DNA of 64,000 nt from positions 22,590,001-22,654,000 of the forward strand of contig NC_060110.1 in assembly GCF_021155765.1 (NCBI RefSeq), given 5' to 3'. The position numbers and the translations under genes were made by a program. Positions 37,147-49,426 of the stretch are shown here, in pieces. Each line of letters starts with the position of its first letter. Position 1 is the stretch's first letter. The notes under the pieces were generated by a model. The model searched no databases. It had not been told where the DNA came from and saw only the letters and a list, made by a program, of their open reading frames with translations. Source of the stretch: Diprion similis (lineage: Eukaryota; Arthropoda; Insecta; Hymenoptera; Diprionidae).

Positions 37147-39379
37147 GCAAAAAATAGATTTCCTCTAAAAATAGTGAAAACTACTGTGTGCAGATTAAAG
37201 TCTGCTACATTTATGGTAAGAATTACATTCGATATGAGTATTGTTTACAAAAAGCTTCTTATCTTGTAGTTTAAAAAAAAACTGCTCTTTCATTCTCTCA
37301 AAAGAATCACATTTTTATCTAAACTATCGGCATATCTACACTCAAGTTTACGGAATTTTGTTTTCTAATTACAAGGGTGAAAAAAATCGTGATTTGTATC
37401 ATCCTCTAACAAAATGAAACTGCTACCGATGAATAATAAGGAAAATACTTGGTAGCATCTAACACTTCGTTCTCGTCCATAAACCTAGATCATCGTGCTA
37501 CGGCTTCTGAATAATAAATAATTGATAAAATTATCCGGCAATAATTTTCACCGCGTTGTTAAAATGATTAAGTAAGGCGTTTATGATTTACACTTGATTG
37601 CGCGAAGACACGAGGAGAGAATTACGAACAAAACGACGATACGAAGAACTTGAATCTGCTGACTCGTGAGCTGACAAAGTCATGACAGACCACCACCACC
37701 ACCACAGTCAAGCGTGTGTTTTTCGATCGTGGCTTGGCCTGGATTATGTGCCTATAATTCCTCCGACCCACGTGTTGACTGAAGCGTTTCACCACCGTCA
37801 TTATTTCGATGATTTATCATGTCTCTTTTTCACCTCTGTCTCCAATAAAATGTACGATTATAGCTTTTCTGCATGCAAATACAGCCGCCAACGTTTACTG
37901 TTACGGCAAAATATTCTCACGCATGTCGATGCTGCGTAATACAAGTGTAATCGAACATTCAAGGTAGCGATGAAACGTGTGAATTAGATATAATCTATCT
38001 GCCAATTCTTCACGAGTTATAGGAATAGGAAAGGAATCTGGTCGCTTCAAGATCAATTACTCAAGCATCTTCACTTCGCTTCTCAAATCGCACATCATGG
38101 ATCGAAAACAGGTCATAAAAAAGTTGAAAAACGGTTTAACTTCTCGGGTACAAAAGCATGGAAAATAGTCGTTTTTTCGAACCATCCAAAAATGTTTTAA
38201 AGACATAGCAAAATTTTTAATAAAAAAAATAAGCTGTCGACATTCTTCTTCTACAATCGCACAGTGTTTGCGTGTGGAGACAGAAGGACATCGGACTTCG
38301 TATAGCCAGTCATTCTCAATTGAGATTATTGCCGTTATTGAAGGCACGAGGATGACTCGGCGCCGGGTAAAACGTCTGCTGGGATTGACCGACCGAACGT
38401 AGATGATTTCTGGGCGTCAGAGCGACGCCGAAGCATTGAGTCCTGGGAGAAGAGGACTTAATCCTTTTGAATAACGAACGCGTTTGACGAGGATAGCCTC
38501 ACCCTTTTTTCGCACCCTCGCCCTGCGAGCGGAGAATATAATTGCAAAAAATGCGTGGATAATTCTCGACATAACGAAGACGTTTGTGTTTGTTTAATGT
38601 GTTTATACCAGGTGTAATGTTAAACAGCAAGTTTCGCACTGATCGGTAGCGTTTTTCACGTGTCTATTTATACCGCAAATTTTTTTCTCCTGCATAGCAG
38701 TTTGCGGTAGAAAATCTTGACCGTGACACGATTTTAACGAGCGAGTTAAGGCGGAACGATCGCATTTGAGATAAGATTTTTCAAGCTTTCGAAAAATCCG
38801 AGTGGAGAAAAAATTTCCTTCTAGCTTAACTGTGTGCGAATTTATTCTCAACTCTTTTTTTTTTCACCTCGTCCTTGGACTTTTTTTCGCGGCTAGTTCG
38901 CGGCGTGGTTTGTTTCTCACAGGCATTAGCCTCGTGGAAGCTCTTTTGGGGTGGCGGAGGCTTTTCAAGTTTATCCAGCAGTTCTCGCCTGGGCTTAGCT
39001 AATTTTATTTCGAAAGGGTCGAGACCTCGACACGACGTCTCGAAACTTTTACGTCTAGCAGATAGAAAAAAAAAAAAAAAAACACTTTTTTCGCGGGTTA
39101 ATCTCGATTCACCTCTGCCCTTATTTACACCTTGACCAAAATCGCGCAGGATTCTCGTACACACGGGAATAAAATATGGAAACGAGAAACCTGATGCAGC
39201 CTAGACGCGAAGCAAGCCCCACAAAAATCACTCTTCCGTAATATTGAAATTTCACGACATTTCTGTAATCAGATTTCTGCTCTCCTGATGGGGTTCGCTC
39301 AGAGCTTTCACACTGGCATCCAGGTTCGAATTCTTCAGGAATTTCTTTCCTCAAATTTTCCTCACTTCAGATTTTGCTA

Positions 39380-39407
39380 TTTTTTTTTTTTTTTTTTTTT
39401 TTTTTTT
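39380..39407. repeat. T28 tract
   Basis: An uninterrupted run of T, about 160 bp before a G-rich tract. Confidence 0.9.
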
Positions 39408-39569
39408 CCAAGTATATGAGTAAGGATATGATAAAAGTATATGATTAAGTAATTCATTTCCAGCTGCGAGTGAATCCGATGCGAATAAATTTTTCATACT
39501 TAAATACTCCCCAATTCATTAATTTATTTACTCACTCATCATACTTTTTCGTTGCAAGTTAATAATTAA

Positions 39570-39597
39570 GGGCGGGGGGGAGGGGGGGGGGGGGGGG
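39570..39597. repeat. G-rich tract
   Basis: Twenty-six of 28 bases are G, broken only by one C and one A. It is able in principle to form a G-quadruplex on the + strand. Confidence 0.9.
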
Positions 39598-40940
39598 TTG
39601 AGTGGTTCATCAAGGCCCGATTCGGAGCTCATTAAACTCCGATTGGAGAGTCGAATGTGGCGACCGTTAGACCGTCAGTGATTGTTCGTTGATATAATGA
39701 GCAATGAGAACAAACAAGAAAAAAAATGACGAATAAAAAATTAAATAATAATTATAACAAGGTTGAGAGAAGCGGTTAATTTTCAATGATGGTGCATTCA
39801 TGTCCAGATGTCCAGATACAATATGCGTGCAATATTTCTTCGGATTAATAGCGCGTCGCGATAATTGCCGTCGACAAGATTTAATAAAAAAACTGATTGC
39901 TCGATCGGCAAAACGTCATAACGAACGTCGCTATTTTGTTGTGTGGCTACGGATCTCGTAAATCACGCGGAGATCATGTGTATACCATGTACAGACAGAC
40001 ACAGAACCGAGTTTGGAAATGAAGGTACGGCAATAATTGCATTATACACACGCGGAGTAATTGCTTCCCGTAAAATTCAATTAATCTTCCAAGCGAATGT
40101 GCAATGAAGCCTGCAGCTTTTTAATTACGAATACGTTTTGGTAATTAAGAATTCAAGGCAGTGGGTAAATTACTGGATATAAATATATATTTCACTTGGC
40201 GCACTCTCGCCGGTTGGTTTGTTACAAAATCTCTCTAATTCCAAGATCATTTTTTACCTTGGGTATTACAAACTCGTCCACGCGTCTCGGCGCGTGAGAT
40301 AATTGCCAATTACGAGTTGCTATTTTATTTATTCTATCTTATTTTATTTTCTTTCTTATCATTTTTTAAAAAGTCTTAATTCTCCGTCACGTTCTGAGCT
40401 ATGCACATGTATAATTGAGACTCGGAAGATGCTCCGTTATTCTGCTCCGAATGCGGGAACGTGTGGTTATTCTAATTTGCAAAGTAGGTAGTACGACTAA
40501 TGCTATTTCATATGATGCGTGTAAGGAAGCGAGGAAAACAATTTCGCACCTCAAGGTACAAACTGCAGTATTAACATAACGATGTCACATTTTCCCTTTG
40601 AACATGCAACGTGATTTCGCACAGTGTAATAGGAACACGCCTGATTAATCCAGGCCTCATGAATCGGGGACAGCTATCGATTATTATCAGCTTGGAAGCT
40701 TGGAAGAGGATACCATTCTAGGGTTTGCGATTACTCGCGCTGCTGCAGCTCTTTGCATTAATACCTACGCCCACACGGTGAAAATACACCCAGAACCCTT
40801 GTACCTAATCTGTGTCGAAGACAAAACAGGACGCGCTGCTGCTTTTCGTTCACTACAATTATGTACAGAGACTGAATAAATTAACAATAAACAAGCACAA
40901 AGACGTTTCTATACCCACACTGTAGAATCTATATCTGTAT

Positions 40941-40960
40941 CTCTCTCTCTCTCTCTCTCT
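40941..40960. repeat. (CT)10 microsatellite
   Basis: Ten CT units, followed by a short ACGCACACACATACACTCAC stretch. Confidence 0.9.
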
Positions 40961-43900
40961 ACGCACACACATACACTCACGTGACTGTGTAATCATCTCC
41001 CGAGAAATTCATTCCGCGTTGCATTCTATCCGTTGGAGATGGTGCTATTAACGAGATTATCTCAGAAACTTGCAAAACACCAAGGACTGATTAATTATCA
41101 TCGCTATCGATGTAGCGAGTTTTCAACTGTTTAGCTGATAAGAATTATCCACCATTTGTTGTACACTAATTTTCTGACTACGCTATATATATGTTTATGT
41201 AGTTAGACAAGTTTTTGCGACGCAGCTTATAAAACAATTCTATATTCGGAATTCTTTCTTCTTTTCTTTTCTCAATCATGTAAGTTTAGCGAGTGCAAGC
41301 AATTCAACATTTTAAATTTTACAAACTAGGTCTGCCATTCTGTCGAGGCTGTATCTTAATTGAAAAACTATTATTCAACCATCATGTATCAACATTTATA
41401 GGGTCTAATTAGCACCAAGACGAAAAATATTCTCACTTTCATCGGTCGACATTAATTACAACAAATTCTACGAAAATTGACGTATGGATTACCGAAAACC
41501 AAACTATTAGGAACTGTTGTAAGACGGGGATATAGAATTTGTTTGGTAACAACATTTATGCAGGGTCTAACATTTGTTTGTTTTTGTTTTTTTCCGCAAA
41601 AAATATGTAAAATGTTGCGCTTGAGTTCTCATTATCATGCCCAATGGCGTATCACTGTTGATTTTTACGAGGTAAATGTGTTTTCTGGCTTTTATACAAA
41701 CTGCATGACTTGTGCAACGATCATAATTTTTCCCTCGACGTCACATGTAACCCACATTTCACACGGAAGAAATCGCTTGTTCACGGCTTTAAGCACCGAA
41801 CTTTCAACTTCCGACATTTTACTAGCTGTCACGTGATTTCAATAATTCATAAACGGGGATATGACTCGTAGTAAAGTATTTTCGATTCGTAAAGATGATA
41901 TTGAATCTGAAATAAACATCAAGTAACTCACGTGATCCGTTAGCTTTGAAGAATCCGTACACAAATTTTTACACAGAAATAGGCATAAATTTATCTGCAG
42001 TTCAAGACGATTCAAGTGTTCGCGAAAAGTGCAGCAAGAGCTTTTCTGGACGATAAAACACACGTGTGAAAAGAAATCGTCGGTGTTCCTGTTTCTTCCT
42101 AACGTAAAACGAGCTAACCCGTTGCAACAAAAGCTTACAAGAGCTGCAATCCAAGTGTTACAACCTATAGTTCCATCGTTCTCCAAACAGCATCCTACAC
42201 TACACTCGTATCCGAATTCTACGAGTCACGCCAGACTGGATGGTCACAGGGTGGTACTGCCGTTCACGGTAGAGTAACCAAGGGAATCTGCCTCCTCGAA
42301 AGGATACAGTTACTCGTTTCCATGTGTCCGGCATATCCTGCTATGTGGACGATGTGTGTATTACACAGGAAAACACAACAATGCGTTATACAGTAAGGCT
42401 AGTTGGGGAAAAGGTTCTTGGATAAATGTATGCAGGTCCGGTTTCATTTCATCCTGACATGCCCTCCTTATTTGGGGTTGCCGTTTGGCCGATGTCATGC
42501 AAAACTACGTCAACATCATCAAAGAGTTTACACAACACGTGGCTGGAGATGGTGGTTGAAGATGGACGAGCCAAAAAATTGGCCAGAAAGTATCATAAGC
42601 ATCAGTCTGTAACAAATGTGCCAGACGAAGTACATGGGAACCAACGAAAATCACGTTGCCTCGTACCGTTACACTTATAACGGGCGCGCTGCGCCATGGG
42701 AAGAACGTATTTTCCATAATATTAAGCCTTTTTTAGATCTTTTTTCATGCGATTCGCAGAGCTACACAGCTCTTATGCAGTTCGATTCTCGCCTCGGATG
42801 GTAATGCAGATTATTTAACCTTCGCGTATTTACCTCTATTCGTGCCTGCGGTATCCTCCAAGGTGCAACGACCGTCTTCGAAGATACTTCCATCGGAACT
42901 TGTGCAGGTCATCCTGAAACGAAAGACGCTTCGTCTAACCATCAAGAGTCCGCAGGTAAGAAGTGAGAAAATAAGTATTCACCTGGATAATCACTGCAGT
43001 CGTGGTCTCTTATATGAATTCGGTTTCTTAGAAACAGAATCCTCGAGCCACATTTTACAGCGTACTCTTAACGTTCCAATACTCATTTGCTCTTTCTTTT
43101 TGCTGCCGTTGTATCCACTTGGTAAAAATCTGCTTCTCTTCTCTCTCCGAGTTTTATTCGCGAGATGAAAACTGGGGAGAGACTCCCAGTACTAAGAGTT
43201 CAAAAATGAGTTCCTGGTGACCAAGTCAGTGTAGGTACCAAAGAGAAATTAGGAGTCGAGAAAAACTAGGTGGCAACGAATTGCCTGGCAGGAAAAGCAG
43301 GCCCGTCGTTTATTCCAGTGCGTAAAGCAGTGTGACGCCTTGGAAGTTCTGAACCAGTGACCAAGTCGCACGAGGCCTGTTGAGTCCTGAGTGTGAAGGT
43401 GGTTAGCCGCAAGGCGCAATCAATCTGCAATGCGGGACACTCGCGTTTCACTGAGGGGATCTTATTTGAATGGAATGGTTCTGCCGGGTTCCGGATTGGC
43501 CTCCTGGCGCGTTATCCTTCACGGCGTTTGAGAATCTGGGCCAATTTCGCGACGCCGCGACAAAACTGGAATCGCGAATCGAAACCACGGTGAGTATCGT
43601 GTCTCTCGTTTAGTTGCTCCCATATATTCGTTCACACACGTGGAACTACGCCCATGTTGGACGTGACCAAAGGCAAAAACTAAAATGGACCGATTGCTCG
43701 AGGAAAAATATCGCACCCACGTGCAGGATCGAACACTGAATGACCGATATGACGTCGGGTAATCATTTCAGGAACTACGTCTTCGTTGTACTCGTTGAAA
43801 TTGACTTGAAACGAGCTTAAATAAGGAAAGACTGTTGGGAAAACTTTTCTTCGAAGTCTCCCTGGATTCAGTGGCTTAGCGATGGTTTTTGTGCACCGTT

Positions 43901-44893
43901 TCTTCGACAAGCCCGAATGTCAACTGCGGAATGATTACATCGTTAAGTATGACTGATTGTGAGAAGTAAGATATCGAGTGATTGACCCTGGCAGCTGGGG
44001 AATTTATGGGATATTCAATCATCGCCATGGATATTTCTTTTAATGGCGTCTCGTTATCGGCGACTGCGTCTAGCTTATAGACTACACAATATGGAGGTGG
44101 ATGTAAAGCGCGTCGGTCCGTTACACAAGAGGTAATATCGTAATGGGAGTGATGTATAAGCATCTAGACACACTACATATACCGTTGTTCCATCAGGGAG
44201 ATTGCCCATCGCGTTGTAGCGCGATACGGTGTGGTTATGCCTTAACTTAACGTCCGATAGGCACTTTAATCTTTATCCAAACGATGGATCTGAGGAGGTA
44301 AACATACGAAAAAATATACCCTGGATGAAAATAGCCGGGTTATTCGATTGAGTCGTGGTTTTACTTGAATTATCTCTTTCCTGCTCGGATTATTATTACC
44401 GAACAAATATTATATTACTCGAATTTACGGATCGGTTACACTCCTCAATCTTTCTTCGTCCCATCTCAAATTCCAGACAATTTTTTCCTGCATCGCTTCA
44501 ACATCAGTCATGATACTTACTGGTGGATTAGAGAGCGTGAGACCAAGGATTTTTGTTGGTATGTATATAGAATTTAATTTCAGAGAATAGTCGATATTTT
44601 TTACGCATAAAAATGATCCTTGATCATATACCTACAAGTATTTACGACTACCGATGCAGTTGAACAAAGCAGCATATTTTGAATTTATAGTATAAAGCTG
44701 GAATGAGTTAGGAATACTTAATTATACTAACGATATTATGTGATAATTTGTACTCCTCTGAAAGTAACTTTGAATTGAGAAACTTAATTCCCAAAAGAAT
44801 AAACGCTGACTGGGAGTCCATGAAGAACATGAAATTTGGCCAGAACAAATTAAACTGAAAGGTATTGAAATGCTCTGAAAGATAATGAGCAGG

Positions 44894-47361
44894 TTATCTC
44901 GTAAATACTAACATGATTAACAATACAAACGCTGATGAAATTCCGGACAAATTATTCCCGGAAGAATTGCAACCGTCTTCGGTGCAAGTTTCGCAACTTG
45001 ACAAACTCAGGCTGGGATAATTAGCTTCCTGCAAGATGTCGCAGGCCGTCGAATCCTTCGCCACGCAGCCTCGGTCGATCACTTCTGTCTCGTTTACTAG
45101 AAATGAAGATAAAAAGGATCAAATGAAACCCAGACGTGTAGAAAATTCACAGAAAAAAGGGCACACCTTCGACTATTCACACGCTGAAAATGTAAAGTGG
45201 TGACTCTACGCGAGTTGAAAGGGTGACGCAAGGACTGTAGGATATGGAAATAAGGATTACACTCCGGTGTTTAAAGCCGTGTTGAAAAAACACTCTCAGG
45301 AAGAAAGCTCGAGGGAATTAGTAAAAAGGTAAAAGCTCTAAGGGTTGCCCACGAGTCTGTTTCGCAGCTGACACATTCTGTCAGAGTGCAATTAATTGAC
45401 CCTGAAATCACAGTCAACTTACCAACCACCGTCAGCGTGTAGCAAGCAAAACTTTCCTCAGTATCTCTGAGCACTCGTACAACTTGCACGCCTTTTCCCG
45501 ACTCCAGTAATCCACTGGCGTTTCCATCCACCGTCAACAACGTCGCGCTCAAAGTTGCCGTCGTTCCCGTTAAAGTGCTCTCTGAAAAACATCGGAAAAT
45601 AATCCGAAGTCATGAAAGTTTTTAAGTCAATTTCAAGAGACAATTGATCCCTCGTTTCTCTTTTTTGCAAGTATTCTCGTAATCGTGACTCATAGGTACG
45701 AATCGATCGGTAAGATAAGCAAGCGATTGATTGAAGCGTATTTTCACCCTACCGTTAGATGCACTTGACGTTGATTCCACGGTTGTGTTTGTATCTAACG
45801 AAGTGGAAACGGTTGTTGAGATAGAGGAGCGGGTTGTTGTCTCCGAAATCGTCGAGACCGAATCCTCCGTTTTCGTTACCAACGTCGTTGGTTTCAGCGT
45901 CGAATTTGCCAAGGTGGTGTCCGTCGATGAACCGGAAGTAGCATCCGTCGTCACTGTGGTCTCAGTATCCGAGGAGGTCGTTGTTTCCGCGGTGATCGAT
46001 GCCGTGCTCGAGTTTTCGGTGACGATTGTCGTGGTCAAACCGGAAGCCCCCGATGAGGAACAGGTAGTCGGTGTTAGGCCAGATAAGGACGAAGTGCACG
46101 CCGAGTCCTCGAGCGACGTGCAGACGTAACATTCCAGAGAATTTCCTGGACAAATTAATGTTTCCGTCTTATTGCGGTGAGTGAGAAATTACTAAGAGGC
46201 TATTAACTATTCATTTCCGGTACGAGTGTATTGTTGAATTTTTTCCACTCGATACCCAAAATGATTACGCCCTTATCGATCACTTTATCTTTACGTGAAA
46301 CGTGAACTAAATTTTCCCGTTTATCAGAACTACCGCACTTCTGTTATACCGTTATAGGCGTGGATACCTGCGCCTCGTGTAATCGGCCATTTTGTAATCA
46401 CAATGAAATTCAATCGTCACTAAAGATCCACTATTCGCACATATTGCGAAATGTATTAATTTTAGAAAATATTGAAGAGAGAGAGAGAGAGAGAGAAAGT
46501 CTGCGACACTTGAATGAAGGTTCACGCTTTGCAAAATTCATATCAATACATCGTCTACCGAATATTGTTGATGTCCTTATTTAGAAATAAAGAAATTACC
46601 AATTTAGATGAAAATTAAAAATTTTGAAAGAGCACTTTCTTCGTCAAAACGACTGTTTCAAAAAAATAGTTATCTATAATATGTTCATGTACACCAATAG
46701 CTTTTCTTCAAAGATTAGAAACGCATCGAATATTGAAATAAGTCCGAAAATTAAATTAAAGCCTTACCAAAGATGAATCGTAATGCTAAAAATGATGAAT
46801 TGTTCATTTTGAATATGTATGAAAATCGCCAATTACTGATAACGACGGAACTAAAATAAATCGCAAAAGGCAGTTACTCACGTTACTACTTATTTTTCTC
46901 GTTAATCTGACAGAGTTAATTGACCAATTTCCTTCAGAAAATAACTGCGGAATATTAACGAACATGTATTTCTCCAGCTATTTGTCTAAATTAACTTATA
47001 CCTTCAGGCAAACCTCTTTTGCCTCTTTCGATATTCGTTCCACAATTGTTAAAGGAAACAGAAGACTCCGTCCGACCTCCATTTTCATAAATAATATCCG
47101 CTTATAGCTTCTGAGTCGTTTAAACTCGTCTTGAAATATCGTTCATTAAACTTGCTAATACCAACAAAGCATAGAGAAAAACATTTCATTCCAAGTACCA
47201 AACGCCTCTGAATTCGTCGTTAAACCAGCAGAGAGTCACTCCCAAAAATTTTTGAACGATTAATATAATTATAAAATTTCACCTATGATTTACTCACCAT
47301 TGTGTACGATTGAAATGACGCTGATGAAGAATAACGAGCGAGTGACTCCGTTCCCGAACAT
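44894..47361 (-). CDS. GPI-anchored Ly6/uPAR (LU) domain protein with Ser/Thr-rich insert, 272 aa
   Basis: Four coding exons on the minus strand: 47361-47298 (ATG), 46145-45753, 45581-45423 and 45096-44894 (stop). All introns are phase 1 with GT-AG ends (1152, 171 and 326 bp). Residues 1 to about 22 form a signal peptide with core 'LFFISVISIV'. The mature part opens 'LECYVCTSLEDSAC', the classic LU start. Ten cysteines are present, at 27, 30, 38, 50, 199, 216, 224, 240, 243 and 248, ending 'CETCTEDGCN', the LU signature. Residues about 51-160 are Ser/Thr-rich with no Cys and several N-X-S/T sites, a likely heavily O-glycosylated stalk or loop. After CNSSG comes a hydrophobic tail (about 258-270), a GPI-attachment signal. 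The protein is expected on the outer cell surface. Insect LU proteins take part in septate junctions, ion-channel tuning and similar tasks; the partner here is unknown. A simple LU protein is about 130-160 aa, so the insert explains the extra length. Confidence 0.88.
46476..46497. repeat. (GA)n microsatellite in intron 1 of the LU-protein gene
   Basis: About ten GA units inside the 1152-bp first intron. Confidence 0.9.
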
Positions 47362-49061
47362 TTTTGCGTGCGGCTGGAAACCCGTCTATGGAATATCTGC
47401 ATTTCGGAGAGTAAAGGGCGCAGCGAAACTTATCGCGGATCGTCAAACGCCCAGAGATAACCTTCGGACGATATAGCGATATCAGTTTTCGATCAATACC
47501 ATTGCCTAGGTGAGGCGCGATTACGGCTAAACAAGAAATTGAGTATTGCACCCTTGTTTGTCCAGCTCGCCAGATACGGCAATAACGACGACGTTCGAAA
47601 TCGCGTTGATACTTTCATCAAGGTCGATACTAAAACCGCGTGCATTCAGGCAAAATTACAAATGATCGAATGATACGATCCTTGTATTTTTAGACGTGAC
47701 GATCGTGTTCGCCAAATTTGTCGCCAATTCGGTATCACAATTAATTACGTCTTGGCGCAATTTTATTCCGCGTATGCATTCGACTCGACAATTTCTGGCT
47801 CATTGAAATGTCGAGGCAGTTCACACGTAAGTGACTCCGGGATCTCGGATGGCAAAAATGAGCGTTATTCGCCTTGACATATGAACTCCCACGCCTCTTT
47901 ACCCTTGAGATATTCATTTCTCTGCGTTACTTGCTGCGCGATCTTTGCGCAATTATACTTTTGCTGCTGAGACACCTAAGTATTTGATTCCAGAACCGTT
48001 GCATAGGGCAAATGGAAACCGAATGATCGTTGAAATATCATAACAACTCGCCGATCGCCGTTTGCGATAACTTTCTCGATTGAAATCTGTTACCCATCGA
48101 GTGATCTAACCACTTCAGACTTCTCGGGTCCAGCAATCCGACCTAAGGATGAATAAATTAAAAATCTTATGTGAAATTTCTGCGTCTACGAGAAAGGATC
48201 GTGCGGAATCTGCTTCTTCTCCGAAACATCCCGCGTGATGAATTCCCGGAGAAAGTTACCCAACAGTGAGCTACGGAATTACGCAGATTTGTGATCACGA
48301 GAGTCACGTTTCATGCGGTATTCATGCCGCGTTGCGTTTTAGCAAAAACTGTAGGAATTAGCATGACTATGTTGGCGAAAATTTCTATAGAATCGTCAGA
48401 ATCATGTAACGATGTGAAAAGTAAAAATTTTGCGAATTTTCGGCGCAGAGAGACGGTAAAATTTCGCGAAGGGATCGCCGATTCCTTTTCCCTCAATATT
48501 CGCACAACGTAAACGCAATTCCAGGCTCGAATCTCGTCGTCGCGTCGCCGCTAAAATCTTGACTGGCTCGAGGCGAATATCGACATTGAAAAGTCGTCGT
48601 GGCTGCCCATATAATATACCGGCAATTTGCGATGAGGTCAAGTTCAGAACGTGCTTGAACCGCGTAACTATTTAAATTACGACTTGCCTACTTTTTCCAT
48701 GTACGCCTCCATTCGAGAATTTACCCGGATAATTTATGGGAGTTTATGAGTCACTTGTCGGGTTCGTGTTGTTTACGAAGATCGCGGTTGTGCAGAATAG
48801 TCCACCCTGTAAATTATATATCGGAGAGACAATTGAAACCGTGTTGTCGAATAAAGGATCCTTGAAAATACTTGTTCATATCCATTTCTAACTTCCAGTC
48901 TTTCGCGAAGTTTTTCTTCATATTTTCATTTCAAACCTGTTCTCAAAAACACAGAACAAACTCGATGATCCATCTCTTGGGATGAGTTATTTTCATCTGG
49001 CTTACCAGAATGCAAAATATAGACTCGAAGACATCGGAATTGATAAGAAGGAATTTTTATG
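47362..49061. other. 5' flank of the LU-protein gene, no other gene seen
   Basis: The promoter and any non-coding first exon of the LU gene should lie in this stretch, but no core promoter element could be assigned. Both strands carry only short open frames without domain features. Confidence 0.4.
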
Positions 49062-49296
49062 CTCCTAGAGGCTCAATCGCTTTGAAATTGACAAAAAAAA
49101 TTCCGTGACAATTTCAACTCTCTATATCAAATCTAAAATAGTTCATTTCGTGACCGAAGTATCTTACAGAAATAACGTGAAAAAAACTTTTTTGCTCTTT
49201 CAAATCTTATAAATCGTTGGCAAATATACTGACAATTGATAATGGAAAGTACATATTTTTGTATATAAATTTGAAAGCGCTTAAGCCTCTAGGCTC
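49062..49296. mobile_element. Inverted-repeat element (MITE-like), about 235 bp
   Basis: CTCCTAGAGGCTCAATCGCT followed by TTGAAATT at the left pairs, with a few mismatches, with the reverse complement of AATTTGAAAGCGCTTAAGCC followed by TCTAGGCTC at the right. The arms are about 28 bp. No target duplication is clear and the interior is AT-rich and non-coding. Confidence 0.55.
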
Positions 49297-49343
49297 AAAA
49301 ACAAGCCTATTAAGGATCCACCCTAATGAATCACTTACCAGCA

Positions 49344-49426
49344 TATCACTGGAAAAAATTAGTGAAATATCAGTGAAAAGTCACTGAATCGTCAGTCTAT
49401 ATGCACCAACTTTTTCCAGTGGTATA
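49344..49426. repeat. Short inverted repeat, 83 bp
   Basis: TATCACTGGAAAAAATT at the left pairs with the reverse complement of AACTTTTTCCAGTGGTATA. Between them CAGTGA/TCACTG words recur. It lies 47 bp from the preceding inverted-repeat element and may be part of a compound insertion. Confidence 0.5.

Larger units (their letters stand above)
30605..44893. other. Gene-poor stretch with poly(A)/poly(T) tracts and simple repeats
   Basis: No gene was recognised in about 14 kb. Features seen are two A-tracts (32081-32098 and 33168-33198), T-tracts (34957-34983, 35015-35035, 39380-39407), a CpG-dense patch at 34426-34620, (TA)n at 37120-37146, a G-tract at 39570-39597 and (CT)n at 40941-40960. Several isolated open frames with possible coding character are treated as findings, not genes. 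Confidence 0.5.

Noticed and set aside
43876..44163. 95-codon minus-strand frame with a fairly protein-like composition
   Set aside because: No signal peptide, domain or splice partner could be identified; similar frames occur by chance across this window.
45731..46129. 132-codon Val/Glu-rich frame on the + strand
   Set aside because: It is the antisense shadow of the Thr/Ser-rich exon of the LU gene; the low-complexity minus-strand sequence removes stops from this strand.
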